64,000 nucleotides of DNA from JAHQVI01 sp963749875 (GCA_963749875.1 CAVVOX010000005.1:62001-126000); one strand, 5' to 3'; positions 17,564 through 26,902 are shown, counted from the first letter of the stretch. Notes: a model not told the origin generated them from the letters alone. Numbers and translations are program-made.

Positions 17564-18433
17564 ATGAACTCGGTAGCGGCCCAGGCAACGCGGGTTGAGC
17601 TATTCGTCAACCAGCTCGTGACATGGGCGGCCGATATGGTCCCGCAATTCATCGGTGCCGTCGTCCTGCTGATTGCCGGTCTTTGGTTCGCCGGATTTGC
17701 TCAGCGGGCTGGGCAAAGGCTCATAGCAAGCACCGAGCGCGTGGACCCGACGCTCGAGATGGCGCTCAGCGCCGTCATCCGCTACGCGATCATCGTCGTG
17801 GTCGGCGTCGCCGTTCTCAGCCAGCTCGGCATTCAGACCACGAGCATCCTTGCAGCTCTCGGCGCTGCGGGCCTCGCGGTCGGCCTGGCGCTTCAAGGGA
17901 CGCTGTCGAATGTCGCGGCCGGATTCATGCTCCTCTGGCTGCGTCCCTTCAAAGTGGGCGACTACATCGACGCCGAGGGCGTCGCCGGAACGGTGAAGCG
18001 GATCGGACTGTTCAGCACCGATTTGCATAGCTGGGACGGAATATTCCAGTTCGTTCCGAATGCGGAGCTCTGGAACAAGCGGGTGACGAACTTTAGCCGC
18101 CTGCCGACCCGTCTCCTGGAGCTGAAATTCGGCATTGCCTATGACGACGATGTCCGGCGGGCCAAGGAGGTGCTCGAAGAGCTGGTTCGCGAGGACGCAC
18201 GGGTTCTGGAGGATCCCGCGCCGCAAGTGCTGGCTTATGAGCTCGGCGACAGCGCCGTGGTGCTTGCCGTCCGCGTCTGGACCCGGACGGCGGATTATTG
18301 GGCGGCCCGCTGGGCCCTCACCGAAGTCGGCAAACTTCAGCTGGAAGAGGCGGGATTGACGATCCCGTTTCCGCAGCGGGACGTGCATCTTATCGGCGGC
18401 GGTTCCCCGGCGGAAAGCCGGGCGCGAACTTAG
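17564..18433 (+). CDS. Small-conductance mechanosensitive channel, MscS family
   Basis: 289-residue channel that releases solutes during hypo-osmotic shock. It has three N-terminal membrane helices. TM3 and the beta domain are recognisable as GAAGLAVGLALQGTLSNVAA and MLLWLRPFKVGDYI, followed by the cytoplasmic vestibule domain. A strong AGGAG site precedes the ATG. The same frame continues open beyond the stop into a remnant region (18434-19054), so the 3' flank has been rearranged. Confidence 0.94.
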   Translation: MNSVAAQATRVELFVNQLVTWAADMVPQFIGAVVLLIAGLWFAGFAQRAGQRLIASTERVDPTLEMALSAVIRYAIIVVVGVAVLSQLGIQTTSILAALGAAGLAVGLALQGTLSNVAAGFMLLWLRPFKVGDYIDAEGVAGTVKRIGLFSTDLHSWDGIFQFVPNAELWNKRVTNFSRLPTRLLELKFGIAYDDDVRRAKEVLEELVREDARVLEDPAPQVLAYELGDSAVVLAVRVWTRTADYWAARWALTEVGKLQLEEAGLTIPFPQRDVHLIGGGSPAESRART

Positions 18434-19054
18434 GGCCCCTGCACCGGGCCGTCTCGCCGCCAAGAGCGTGCGTTTTACCTCGCCGACAGCGTTCACGTCC
18501 AGACGAAGCAGAAGCTCGGCTCCGGCTTTTTCTCGATCGGAACGCGCAGTCTGAAGAACATTGCCGATCCCGTCCTTGTGTGGCGGTGGCGTCCGGGGCC
18601 AGATATGCAGACGCCGGATTCCGTTCATCGGTTGGAGGATGGCTCCGGCGGATTCAAGGGCCAGCCTATTATCGATCCCAAGATCGTCGATCTGCTGTTG
18701 CGCCTTCATGCGCGCTCGGCCCTGCTGGCCGTGTCCAACGCGCTGGATGCGATCGCCAATGAGAAGGGCGCGGTAAAATTCGAGAATTTTTATCTCCACA
18801 TCGGCGAACAGCTTTATTTGGCCAGGGATCTGCTTTACGGGGTCAAGGTCGAGCGTGTCGATAATCACCGCGAATATTCGACCAGCGGCGCCCAGCAGCA
18901 GACGCTGGGGGAATTCGTGTCGTCCATGTTCAACGACAGCAAGATTGGCTACGCCTTCAACCCGGATAACCCCAGCTTCGTGTGCCGCGGCAGCCATTTG
19001 GGCTTCCTGATACAATCTAAAACGCAGTTCGGGACGCAGGCGAATATCGATTAA
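18434..19054 (+). pseudogene. Adenylate-cyclase C-terminal tail joined to unknown domain (remnant)
   Basis: Open frame directly after the MscS stop, in the same frame. The first ~45 codons resemble the end of a class III adenylate/guanylate cyclase catalytic domain (FSIGTRSLKNIADPVLVWRW, compare the family pattern LKNIxEPVxVYRV), but the catalytic core is absent. The remaining ~140 residues (around LLLRLHARSALLAVSNALDA and GEFVSSMFNDSKIGYAFN) match no family I know. There is no credible start codon for the whole. It could be a 5'-truncated gene or a fusion scar; a GTG at 18578 would give a 158-residue product. Confidence 0.5.
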
Positions 19055-19167
19055 TGGCGTATGTGTCGAGCGACGCGAGGTAGAGGTGCTGCCGAAGCTC
19101 TTCTACCGCAGGCCCGCAAGTGCGCAGCCCGTTCCCGGGTCTCACGTTACGGAGTCTCGCCGACTCC

Positions 19168-19977
19168 CTACGCTCGAGCGGTCACGGTCGTGACGCGCAC
19201 CGAAAGCGACAGGCCGCCGTCCACTTCGGCTACCCGCCACTCGGCGCCCACGTCGCGTTCGAGCGCGTCGCGTTGCTCATCGCCCACCTGCCCGATCACG
19301 CCCGCCAGCGGTGTGCTTTGGATGTACTGCCACATGAAGTCGGCCGGCGCGGGAAGGGGTAGGGTTGCCGTCGCCGCCTCGACGCGGACGTCCTGGAAGC
19401 CCGCCTCCGTCATCGAGGCGCGAATTTCATCGGCGTCGTGAAGGGAAAATACGACGTGCACGAAGCCGGCCGCTTGCGGGCCGACATGACGCGCTAGGGC
19501 ATCGGCGAACGTCTGGAACAGAGGCGGCGTGGGACCCGGCAGGTTGAGCGCGACCCGTCCACCCGGCGCGAGGACGCGGCGCTGCTCCCGCAACGCAGCG
19601 GCCTTGTCCGGGAAAAACTGGAGGCCCATCTGGCATGTAACGAGGTCGAAGGCGTCGTCTGAAAACGGCAGTTTCTCGGCGCTGCTCTCGTGCCACTCGA
19701 TGGGAGCGCCGGGACCCTGCACAGATCGCGCCACCGCCAGCATGCCCGGGTTCGCGTCCAGGCCCGCGACCGCCCCGGTCGAACCCACTCGCTCCGCCAC
19801 GAGCCGCGTCACAACGCCCGTCCCGCACGCCACGTCCAACACGCGCTCACCCGGCTGGGGAGCTGCGACGTCGACGAGAGCAGCGGCCAACGGCGCGCCG
19901 ATGGCGGGGACGAAGTACCGCTCGTAGTTCTCGGGCGCGCTGCCCGCATAGGATTTGCCAAAGGTTTGTTCGATCAT
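19168..19977 (-). CDS. Class I SAM-dependent methyltransferase
   Basis: 269-residue methyltransferase of the UbiE/Methyltransf_11 type. Motif I is VLDVACGTGVVTRL, followed by the acidic end of beta 2 (AVAGLDANPGML), DLVTCQMGLQFFPD and RRVLAPGGRVALNL. The start at 19977 has an AAAGG site; 40 extra upstream codons lack features. The substrate is unknown. Its position next to IS1380, with no operon partner, is consistent with accessory DNA. Confidence 0.85.
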   Translation of the reverse strand: MIEQTFGKSYAGSAPENYERYFVPAIGAPLAAALVDVAAPQPGERVLDVACGTGVVTRLVAERVGSTGAVAGLDANPGMLAVARSVQGPGAPIEWHESSAEKLPFSDDAFDLVTCQMGLQFFPDKAAALREQRRVLAPGGRVALNLPGPTPPLFQTFADALARHVGPQAAGFVHVVFSLHDADEIRASMTEAGFQDVRVEAATATLPLPAPADFMWQYIQSTPLAGVIGQVGDEQRDALERDVGAEWRVAEVDGGLSLSVRVTTVTARA

Positions 19978-20233
19978 CGTTTTGCCTTTCAGCCCACACC
20001 CGCCGGCTCCACGCGCTGTGTGGCTCGTCTGATCCAACATCCGCCGGATGACCGGCTTCTCCATGTGAAATGTCGCGCAAGAGGGCGATTTTGGCAAGGC
20101 AACCCTCGACCAATTTGCCCGTTACGCGTCATGGCCGATGCTTGGGGCGGCTTGTGCGCCAGGACTGGTGATTTCGTCCTCATCCAGACACACCTCGTCT
20201 GTGGTTTTCGTTCGAACTCATGCGCCGGTCCGC

Positions 20234-21590
20234 TCACGCCGGCGCAAGATCAGGTGGCGGCCGCAGCTCGGCAATGAGCCGAAGGATGTCGGCGAACAGA
20301 GTTCTCGGGATGGCGACCTCGGCCATCTGGAAGGCAACGGTGCGCCCGTGGCGAACGACCTTGGCGGTTGATCTTGATCAGCTTCTCCTTGAGGCTCGTG
20401 AGCGACCAGTCCTTGATCGGCTCGAGCGTGGCGAGAGTGCGCAGGACGTTGCCGAGATTGTAGGCGAGCGCACGGAGTTGGAGTCGCACGGCGTTCGCAG
20501 CGAACGATCGGCACGACAGCCGCGTCCACTTGATGGCGCCCTTGCCTTCCTTGATCCACTGCTCGGCCGTGCCGCGCTGATTGTAGAAGGCGACGACCCG
20601 CTCGGCCGGGCGGCTCATGTTGGTGGCGATGAAGCCGACGCGCGGATAGAGTTCTCCCGGATGCCACTCGACCTTGGCGATCACCCGGCGTGGCTTGGCC
20701 CAGCTTCCCGCTTGATAGGTGAAATTGGCATGGTACCGACGGACCTCGTTCGGGGGCCGTCCGACCAGCCGCTTGAGCAGGTAGCCGATCCTCTCCTGCA
20801 GGACACGGTTGGCCGGGAGCCGGATCGCATATTTGATGCCCTCACCTTCGAGGTACTCGTAGACCTCCGGCATGGCGAAGGCTGCGTCAGCCCGGAAGTA
20901 CAGGCGTGAAACCTTGTCCTGGTATCGCGCCACGACCGGCTTCAGAACGCTCTCCCATCCGTTGGCGCTGTGCATGTTGCCGGGACGAAGCGAGCAGCGT
21001 TCGAGGGCGCCGAACTGGTTGAACACGAACAGCGGATGGTAGCAGGTGCATGCGTAGTGGCCGTTCCAGACGCTCAGCTCCTGATCGCCATGGGTCGGAC
21101 TTACGCTCGAATCCATGTCGAGCACGATGCCCCGGGGCGGACGGCGGCCATGAACACGGTCGATCCATCGCCCGGAGAGTGCGCAGAGAGCCGAAAAGTT
21201 GGCGGGTGCTGCAAGCCACTTCGTCTCGAAGCGGCCCATCTGGCTCGAAGACGCTGCCGACCGTTCACCGGCCCCGCCCCCCACGATGACGCGCATCGCC
21301 GGATCGTGGCGCAGGCGCTCGGCATCGTTCACATCCTCATAGCCGGCGAGCCGTCCGAACACGGCCTGCCGCAATAGGCCGATCAGAGCGTGCCGGCCGT
21401 TTTTGCCGGTGCGTGCGTCGACAAGGACGTCGCCCGCGGCCGCGCTCAGTCCAAGGGCATCATCGAGCTCGCGATAGGCCAGCAATCCGGCATCCGAGGT
21501 CACCGCCAAGCCGCGGAACTGAACCCTCAAGCGGCGGTCGAAATCGAGCCGGAGACCTTCGCCGGTGGATTCACCCGTCGGGTTCGTCAT
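20234..21590 (-). pseudogene. IS1380-family transposase with 3' frameshift
   Basis: DDE transposase of the IS1380 family, intact for the first ~400 residues (FRGLAVTSDAGLLAYRELDD, IVLDMDSSVSPTHGDQE, YFRADAAFAMPEVYEYLE, YNQRGTAEQWIKEGKGAI). Near 20372 one base appears to be missing. The natural C-terminus (VRHGRTVAFQMAEVAIPR and following) is read in a different frame ending at 20234, while the original frame ends with an unrelated tail at 20250. Terminal inverted repeats could not be fixed with confidence. It may be inactive, or the shift may be a sequencing error. Confidence 0.85.
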
Positions 21591-21681
21591 CGCCGCCTCG
21601 CTCGGTCTCCCATAACCTGCTGATTAACCTATCTGAATCGCAGGAACGCAGCGAGAAAAATGACGTTTATTCGGTGGATGC

Positions 21682-21837
21682 GGGATCAAGATCATCCCGG
21701 AAGCTCAGGCCATCCTGGCGACCGATGAGCCGTTCATCGTCAAACGGAAGAAGCTTCTCGATCTCGTTCGGCGGCATCACAATGACGACTTCATCACCCA
21801 GTCGAAAAAGCTGATCAAATACGCCTATATCGACTGA
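21682..21837 (+). pseudogene. 5'-truncated gene fragment beside IS1380
   Basis: 51 codons ending in TGA whose translation looks coding (IIPEAQAILATDEPFIVKR, then KKLLDLVRRHHNDDFITQ and KKLIKYAYID). No start codon or ribosome site is present, and the fragment begins close to the IS1380 boundary. It is most simply the 3' end of a gene cut by the transposon. The family is not recognised. Confidence 0.45.
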
Positions 21838-21961
21838 GCTTCGCGCCGTCCTGCACCCGATCCGGCGTCCTTATCCAGGGGTCATGCGGACGATTCCCCG
21901 TTCCTTAGGACTTGCCCAGAGGATGGATTGGACCTTACTGTCAAAAACAGCTGAGGGTGGG

Positions 21962-22849
21962 ATGCGGAGAATTGCGATGGTCTGCTTGGCGCGGCCGGTG
22001 ATCCGGCGTGGCCGGTTCGTCTTGAGAACGACCGCTTCTTATCCTCGACTTCGCCTGCTAGCCGCAGCAATGGCGCTTTCCCTGGCCCAATCCGCGGCGG
22101 CGAACGCAGCGGAGGAGATCTCCGAGAAGGACGCGCTTTGGAAAGCGCTCTCCCGCGTGCCCCCAGCAGTCGACGCATCGCCGCTGCCGAACTACTCCGG
22201 CGAATACGTGTCGCTTGGCGCAGAAGGCAGATGGCACCGGCCGCTCGGCGCGCTGGCGTCGCTCTACAGCTTCGCTCAAGCCGCAGATCAGCCGCAGTCG
22301 GACTGTTCGCCCGAGGCGATCGTCCACTATGCGCAGCGGGCGCCCGATGTCTTCGAGGCCGAGAAGAACGGACTGCTCTACGGGGTCCGAACGCATACGC
22401 CTGCGACCCGCCTCGTCACGCGCTACTGGGACATGCCCGGCTTCAACTCCTGCGCCCTGGTCGTCTACGCCATCCTGAAACGGGCCGGTTGCCGGTGGGC
22501 GAGATATACGGCGAATGCAAAGGCGATCTATGACATGGCCAGCAGAAGAGGCGGCTGGCGTCCATCGGAAACGCAAAGGGGCGGCTGTATGGTGGCCTGG
22601 AATTCGCGTTGGAAGGGATCGCGCGCAAGGATCGGCACGACGCAGAAGCAGACCACGGGGGGAAGCACGCTGTTCCGCCATGTCGGCATTGCGACCGGCT
22701 CCTGGCTTTCGGTCGATAATAGCTCATGGCGCAGCCGTCCGAGGACATTCATCACCTTCCGCCCGGTCTTCTACGAACCTCCGATTTTTCTTTGCCCGCC
22801 GGGAGCAGGCTCGAAGCAGGAAGCCAAGCGGTCGCAGAAGGAGAAATGA
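21962..22849 (+). CDS. Secreted NlpC/P60- or CHAP-like protein (hypothetical)
   Basis: About 295 residues, with a signal-like hydrophobic segment (LRLLAAAMALSLAQSAAANA) placed after a basic N-terminus. The mature part has a Cys-containing motif NSCALVVYAILKRAGC, a GGCMVAWNSRW turn, then FRHVGIAT with His and a later DNSSW. A Cys followed by a His/Asn pair in this spacing is the order of papain-like NlpC/P60 and CHAP hydrolases. Cell-wall or amide hydrolysis is therefore an inference. It has basic, lysine-rich C-terminal residues, is flanked by mobile DNA, and an upstream start at 21884 is possible. Confidence 0.6.
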   Translation: MRRIAMVCLARPVIRRGRFVLRTTASYPRLRLLAAAMALSLAQSAAANAAEEISEKDALWKALSRVPPAVDASPLPNYSGEYVSLGAEGRWHRPLGALASLYSFAQAADQPQSDCSPEAIVHYAQRAPDVFEAEKNGLLYGVRTHTPATRLVTRYWDMPGFNSCALVVYAILKRAGCRWARYTANAKAIYDMASRRGGWRPSETQRGGCMVAWNSRWKGSRARIGTTQKQTTGGSTLFRHVGIATGSWLSVDNSSWRSRPRTFITFRPVFYEPPIFLCPPGAGSKQEAKRSQKEK

Positions 22850-23088
22850 CGGCCGCGGGGGCCTGAACCAGCCGGCAATATCCGCCGCTCGCCGGGCACG
22901 CGAAAGCCGATAGTTACGCGCTCGTGGGGTGGGGGGATTTGATGCCGCGTTCCGACGGTGTTCATCTTAGATTACTCAATTTCGGATAGTTTCTGTTGAT
23001 GAAGCCGGGCATTCCGCGAAACGTTGCAATTGCGGCACAGCCATCCATTCGAACCTATCAGACGGCATCCGCGCCGGAACGGGTCGCG

Positions 23089-23196
23089 CTAGATCAAACC
23101 TCGTTCAAGGGGAATCACTTTAACGAGGTTCACTTGATCTATTTCAAAAGATGAGCGCAACTGTTCCCGCGTCCAATTGGACACGCGTTGCGCTAG
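23089..23196 (-). repeat. CTAG-bounded double-palindrome repeat, copy 3 (short)
   Basis: Reverse-orientation copy with CTAG at both edges (23089-23092 and 23193-23196). Palindrome 2 is present. Palindrome 1 has lost its inner GCGGGG hairpin, leaving GCGTCC-AATT-GGAC as a short loop. It lies in an otherwise empty gap (22850-23258) between the secreted protein gene and IS630. Confidence 0.88.
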
Positions 23197-23260
23197 TGCA
23201 TCGATCCAAACGGAGGCAACAGCCGGAGTTTGGCAAAATTGATGCATAAACAAGGAGCTA

Positions 23261-24431
23261 GTGTCCTGGTTCAGAGATACGTGCCATTATCGGGGTGAGC
23301 GATTCGCTGATAAGGGGAGAGGGATGATGGCGCGGCGCGCACCGGAAGTCGAGTTGAGCGAGGCACAGCGGCGAGCGCTTGTTGCGCTGGCGCGGCGCCG
23401 AATTACGGCGCAGGCGCTGGCGATGCGCGCGCGCATCGTGCTGGCGTGCGCCACGGGCGCCGAGAACAAGCAGGTGGCCGCGGAGCTCGGCGTCGATCAG
23501 GCGACCGCCGGCAAGTGGCGGCGGCGGTTCATCGCGCGCGGTGTGGATGGCTTGTACGACGAGCCGAAGCCCGGCGTTCCGCGCAAGATCACCGACGAAC
23601 AGGTCGAGGCCGTGATTGTACGCACGCTGGAAAGCGCGCCCAAGGGGGCGACGCATTGGAGTTCGCGCCTGATGGCCCGGCAGAGCGGCATCTCAACCTC
23701 GAGCGTGCAACGGATCTGGCGCGCCTTCGGCCTGCAGCCGCACCGCACCGAGACGTTCAAGCTCTCCACCGATCCGCTGTTCATCGACAAGGTGCGCGAC
23801 GTGGTGGGGCTGTATCTGGACCCGCCGGAGCGGGCGGTTGTGCTGTGCGTCGACGAGAAGAGCCAGGTTCAGGCGCTGGACCGCGCGCAGCCGGTGCTGC
23901 CGTTGCGGCCCGGGCAGGTGGAGCGGCGCACGCATGACTATGTCCGTCACGGCACGACCTCGCTGTTCGCGGCCCTGAACGCCGCAACCGGAGACGTCAT
24001 CGGCAAATGCTACAAGCGCCACCGCGCGGTCGAGTTCAAGAGGTTCCTCGCCGAGATCGAACGCCGCGTGCCCGGGGACCTCGACATCCACATCGTCATG
24101 GACAACTACGCCACCCACAAGACCCCGGCGATCCGCGCCTGGTTTGCCCGGCGGCCGCGCTGGCACGTCCACTTCACGCCGACCGGCTCGTCATGGCTGA
24201 ACATGGTTGAGCGGTTTTTCGCCGAGATCACCGAACGACAGATCAAGCGCGGTGTCCATCGCAGCGAACGCGAGTTGGAGCAGGCGATCCTCGCCTATAT
24301 CGACGCCCGCAACGAAGACCCGAAGCCGTTCAAATGGGTTCGCACCGCCGACGACATCCTTGAAGCCGTCAACAGGTTCTGTCTCAGAACCAGCCCGGAA
24401 AATTATGAAGCATACCTCTGATTCAGGACAC
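23261..24431 (+). mobile_element. Intact IS630-family insertion sequence
   Basis: 1171-bp element with terminal inverted repeats beginning GTGTCCTG at both ends (left GTGTCCTGGTTCAGAG; right end, read inward, GTGTCCTGAATCAGAG). It is flanked by a duplicated TA (23259-23260 and 24432-24433), as the IS630/Tc1 group makes. The rebuilt target is CTAG. It carries one complete transposase. Confidence 0.93.
23324..24421 (+). CDS. IS630 family transposase
   Basis: 365-residue DDE transposase: an N-terminal HTH_29-type helix-turn-helix region (AELGVDQATAGKWRRRFI), then catalytic Asp in VVLCVDEKSQVQALDR, second Asp in HIVMDNYATHK and Glu in SSWLNMVERFF. ATG at 23324 follows a GGGGAGAGGG purine site. 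The frame is uninterrupted and the inverted repeats match, so the element is potentially active. Confidence 0.95.
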   Translation: MMARRAPEVELSEAQRRALVALARRRITAQALAMRARIVLACATGAENKQVAAELGVDQATAGKWRRRFIARGVDGLYDEPKPGVPRKITDEQVEAVIVRTLESAPKGATHWSSRLMARQSGISTSSVQRIWRAFGLQPHRTETFKLSTDPLFIDKVRDVVGLYLDPPERAVVLCVDEKSQVQALDRAQPVLPLRPGQVERRTHDYVRHGTTSLFAALNAATGDVIGKCYKRHRAVEFKRFLAEIERRVPGDLDIHIVMDNYATHKTPAIRAWFARRPRWHVHFTPTGSSWLNMVERFFAEITERQIKRGVHRSERELEQAILAYIDARNEDPKPFKWVRTADDILEAVNRFCLRTSPENYEAYL

Positions 24432-24544
24432 TAGGGCGCGGACGCATGAACCATGTGAATGCGTCAGTGCACTAGACATTGGCTGGAGCTAGACGCTATG
24501 ACAGGTTTCCCGGTTTCCGAGCGTCGCATCAGGATTTTCTGCAT

Positions 24545-24991
24545 ATGGTTGAGAAGCAGCGAACCTCTTCTGCGAAAAGCGATTTTCACGAGTCCTTTGC
24601 GGCGGGCACGGTTGCGCCCCCCTCGCCGCGCTCGACAGGGTTCGTCTTCACCGGCGTCGCGATTATCGTTGGCGTGCTCTTTCGCAACGATCTGACCGTC
24701 GCCGTTGCGGCTGGCTGCGTGGCGGCGCTGCTCCTGGCGACAAGCTTTCTGGCGCCGCATCTGCTTCAGCCGCTCAACATCGCCTGGTTCCGCTTTGGCA
24801 TGCTGCTGCACCGGATCGTCAATCCGGTCGTCATGTTTCTCATGTTCGCCATTGCCTTCGTCCCGATGGGTTTGCTGATCCAGGCTCTCGGCGATCCGTT
24901 ACGGCTGAAGCGGAAAACGGAGCTGCAAACCTATTGGCTTGAGCCCGACCCCGCCGAGATCAAGCTTAGTTCGATGGAGAAGCAATTCTAA
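24545..24991 (+). CDS. SxtJ-like membrane protein
   Basis: 148-residue membrane protein with hydrophobic segments VFTGVAIIVGVLF, LTVAVAAGCVAALLLATSFL and NPVVMFLMFAIAFVPMGLLI, and a C-terminal region including RKTELQTYWLE. The length, topology and position just before a carbamoyltransferase match the SxtJ family, first named in saxitoxin clusters but widespread beside carbamoyltransferases. It begins about 110 bp after IS630, so its native promoter may have been separated. The upstream TTG-initiated frame at 24479 is less likely. Confidence 0.72.
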   Translation: MVEKQRTSSAKSDFHESFAAGTVAPPSPRSTGFVFTGVAIIVGVLFRNDLTVAVAAGCVAALLLATSFLAPHLLQPLNIAWFRFGMLLHRIVNPVVMFLMFAIAFVPMGLLIQALGDPLRLKRKTELQTYWLEPDPAEIKLSSMEKQF

Positions 24992-25060
24992 GGTTGGCGC
25001 GGGCGCGATGATAAGCATTGCCCGACACATGCGCCGATTGGTCAAGAACACCCCGGAGCG

Positions 25061-26902
25061 ATGATGCGTATCCTCGGAATTTCAGCCTTTTACCACGACA
25101 GCGCCGCCGCGCTCATCGAAGACGGCACGATCAGGGCGGCCGCCCAGGAGGAGCGTTTCACGCGCAAGAAGCATGATGCGTCCTTCCCTGAAAATGCGAT
25201 CCGCTATTGCCTGGATCAGGCGAAGGTCGATCTCGATCAGGTCGATCATGTCGTGTTCTTCGAAAAGCCGCTGGTCAAATTCGAGCGGCTCGTTGAAACC
25301 TATCTCGCCAATGTCCCGAAGGGCTTTCAGTCCTTCCGCATGGCTCTGCCGCTCTGGATCAAGGAAAAGCTGTTTCAGAAGAGCGGTCTGATCAAATCCC
25401 TCGAGCCATACTCCCAGAGTGGCGCGTTCGACGGCAAGAAGCTGCTCTTTGCGGGCCACCATCAAAGCCATGCCGCCTCCGCCTTCTTCGCTTCGCCTTT
25501 CGAGGAAGCGGTCGTTCTGACGCTTGACGGCGTCGGCGAGTGGACGACGACCTCCATTTCGATCGGGCGTGGCAACACGCTGGAGCTGAAGAAGGAGATC
25601 AAATTCCCGCACAGCCTCGGCCTGCTCTATTCCGCCTTCACCTATTACACCGGCTTCAAGGTCAATTCCGGCGAGTACAAGGTGATGGGGCTCGCGCCCT
25701 ATGGCGAGCCGAAATATTACGACCTGATCATGGAGCATCTGATCGACGTCAAGCCGGACGGCTCGTTCTGGCTGGATATGGACTATTTCAACTATATGAC
25801 CGGCCTGACCATGACGTCGGAGAAGTTTCACGATCTCTTCGGCGCGCCGCCCCGCGGCTCGGAAGGCCTCGTCACGCAGCGTGAAATGGACCTGGCCGCA
25901 TCGGTGCAGAAGGTGACGGAAGAGGTCATGCTGCGCGTCACGCGCGACCTCGCAAAGACCTACGGGATCCGGAATCTCTGCATGGCGGGCGGCGTCGCGC
26001 TGAACTGTGTCGCGAACGGCAAGATCTTGCGAGACGGTCATTTCGACCGCATCTGGATTCAGCCGGCGGCTGGCGATGCCGGCGGTGCGCTCGGAGCCGC
26101 GCTTGCCTCCTATTACATCCATTTCGACAAGCCGCGCCATGTCAACGGCGCGCTCGATGCCATGCACGGCTCTTATCTCGGGCCGGAATTCGAACAGGGC
26201 GACATCGAGCAGCGCCTGACGAATTCCGGCGCGCGTTATGACGTCCTCAATGAGACGGCGCTTCTGGGACGCACGGTCGACTCCCTCACCGGCGGCGATG
26301 CGGTCGGCTGGTTCCAGGGCCGAATGGAATTCGGGCCCAGGGCGCTCGGCGCGCGCTCCATCCTCGGCGATCCGCGCAATCCGGAGATGCAGAAGACGCT
26401 CAATCTCAAGATCAAATACCGCGAAAGCTTCCGCCCCTTCGCTCCGGCGGTGCTGCGGGAGGACGTTGCGGATTATTTCGAGCTCGACGACGACAGCCCT
26501 TACATGCTCCTGGTCGCCGACGTGAAGCGCAATCGCCGCCGCCGGATGGATGAGGCCGAGGAGCAGCTTTTCGGCATCGACAAGCTGAATGTGCAGCGCT
26601 CCGATATTCCCGCCGTCACCCATGTCGACTATTCGGCGCGCATCCAGACGGTGCATGAGGAGACCAATCCGAAATTCCGCGCGCTGCTCGGCGCGTTCAA
26701 GGACCGGACCGGCTATTCCGTGCTGGTCAATACCAGCTTCAATGTGCGCGGCGAGCCGATCGTCTGCACGCCGGAGGACGCTTTCCGCTGTTTCATGGGA
26801 ACGGAAATGGAGACGCTGGTCGTCGGCAATTGCCTGTTGCGCAAGGACGCGCAGGATCAGTCGCTAGCCCTGGATTATAAGGACAAATTCGAGCTCGACT
26901 GA
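25061..26902 (+). CDS. Carbamoyltransferase, NodU/CmcH/TobZ family
   Basis: 613-residue O-carbamoyltransferase that uses carbamoyl phosphate and ATP to carbamoylate hydroxyl groups. The N-terminal Kae1-like domain has ISAFYHDSAAAL, the metal-binding HHQSHAASAFF, LTLDGVGEW and GEYKVMGLAPYG, then GGVALNCVANG and PAAGDAGGALGAAL. The C-terminal YrdC-like domain has FGPRALGARSILGDPR and NTSFNVRGEPIVCTPED. All key residues appear present. The start is ATG 25061 or 25064 with GGAG just upstream. No nodulation, antibiotic or toxin genes accompany it, so the acceptor is probably a surface glycan or glycolipid. Confidence 0.93.
   Translation: MMRILGISAFYHDSAAALIEDGTIRAAAQEERFTRKKHDASFPENAIRYCLDQAKVDLDQVDHVVFFEKPLVKFERLVETYLANVPKGFQSFRMALPLWIKEKLFQKSGLIKSLEPYSQSGAFDGKKLLFAGHHQSHAASAFFASPFEEAVVLTLDGVGEWTTTSISIGRGNTLELKKEIKFPHSLGLLYSAFTYYTGFKVNSGEYKVMGLAPYGEPKYYDLIMEHLIDVKPDGSFWLDMDYFNYMTGLTMTSEKFHDLFGAPPRGSEGLVTQREMDLAASVQKVTEEVMLRVTRDLAKTYGIRNLCMAGGVALNCVANGKILRDGHFDRIWIQPAAGDAGGALGAALASYYIHFDKPRHVNGALDAMHGSYLGPEFEQGDIEQRLTNSGARYDVLNETALLGRTVDSLTGGDAVGWFQGRMEFGPRALGARSILGDPRNPEMQKTLNLKIKYRESFRPFAPAVLREDVADYFELDDDSPYMLLVADVKRNRRRRMDEAEEQLFGIDKLNVQRSDIPAVTHVDYSARIQTVHEETNPKFRALLGAFKDRTGYSVLVNTSFNVRGEPIVCTPEDAFRCFMGTEMETLVVGNCLLRKDAQDQSLALDYKDKFELD

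Noticed and set aside
17397..17588. 63-codon minus-strand ORF overlapping the MscS start
   Set aside because: Overlaps the MscS ribosome site and start; no coding features.
20150..21660. Exact ends of the IS1380 element
   Set aside because: Weak similarity between sequences near 20180 and 21645 was noticed, but it was too poor to call inverted repeats or a target duplication.
25008..25064. 18-codon ORF overlapping the carbamoyltransferase start, considered as a DUF5989-type partner of SxtJ
   Set aside because: It lacks the hydrophobic helix expected of that family and is too short; likely chance.
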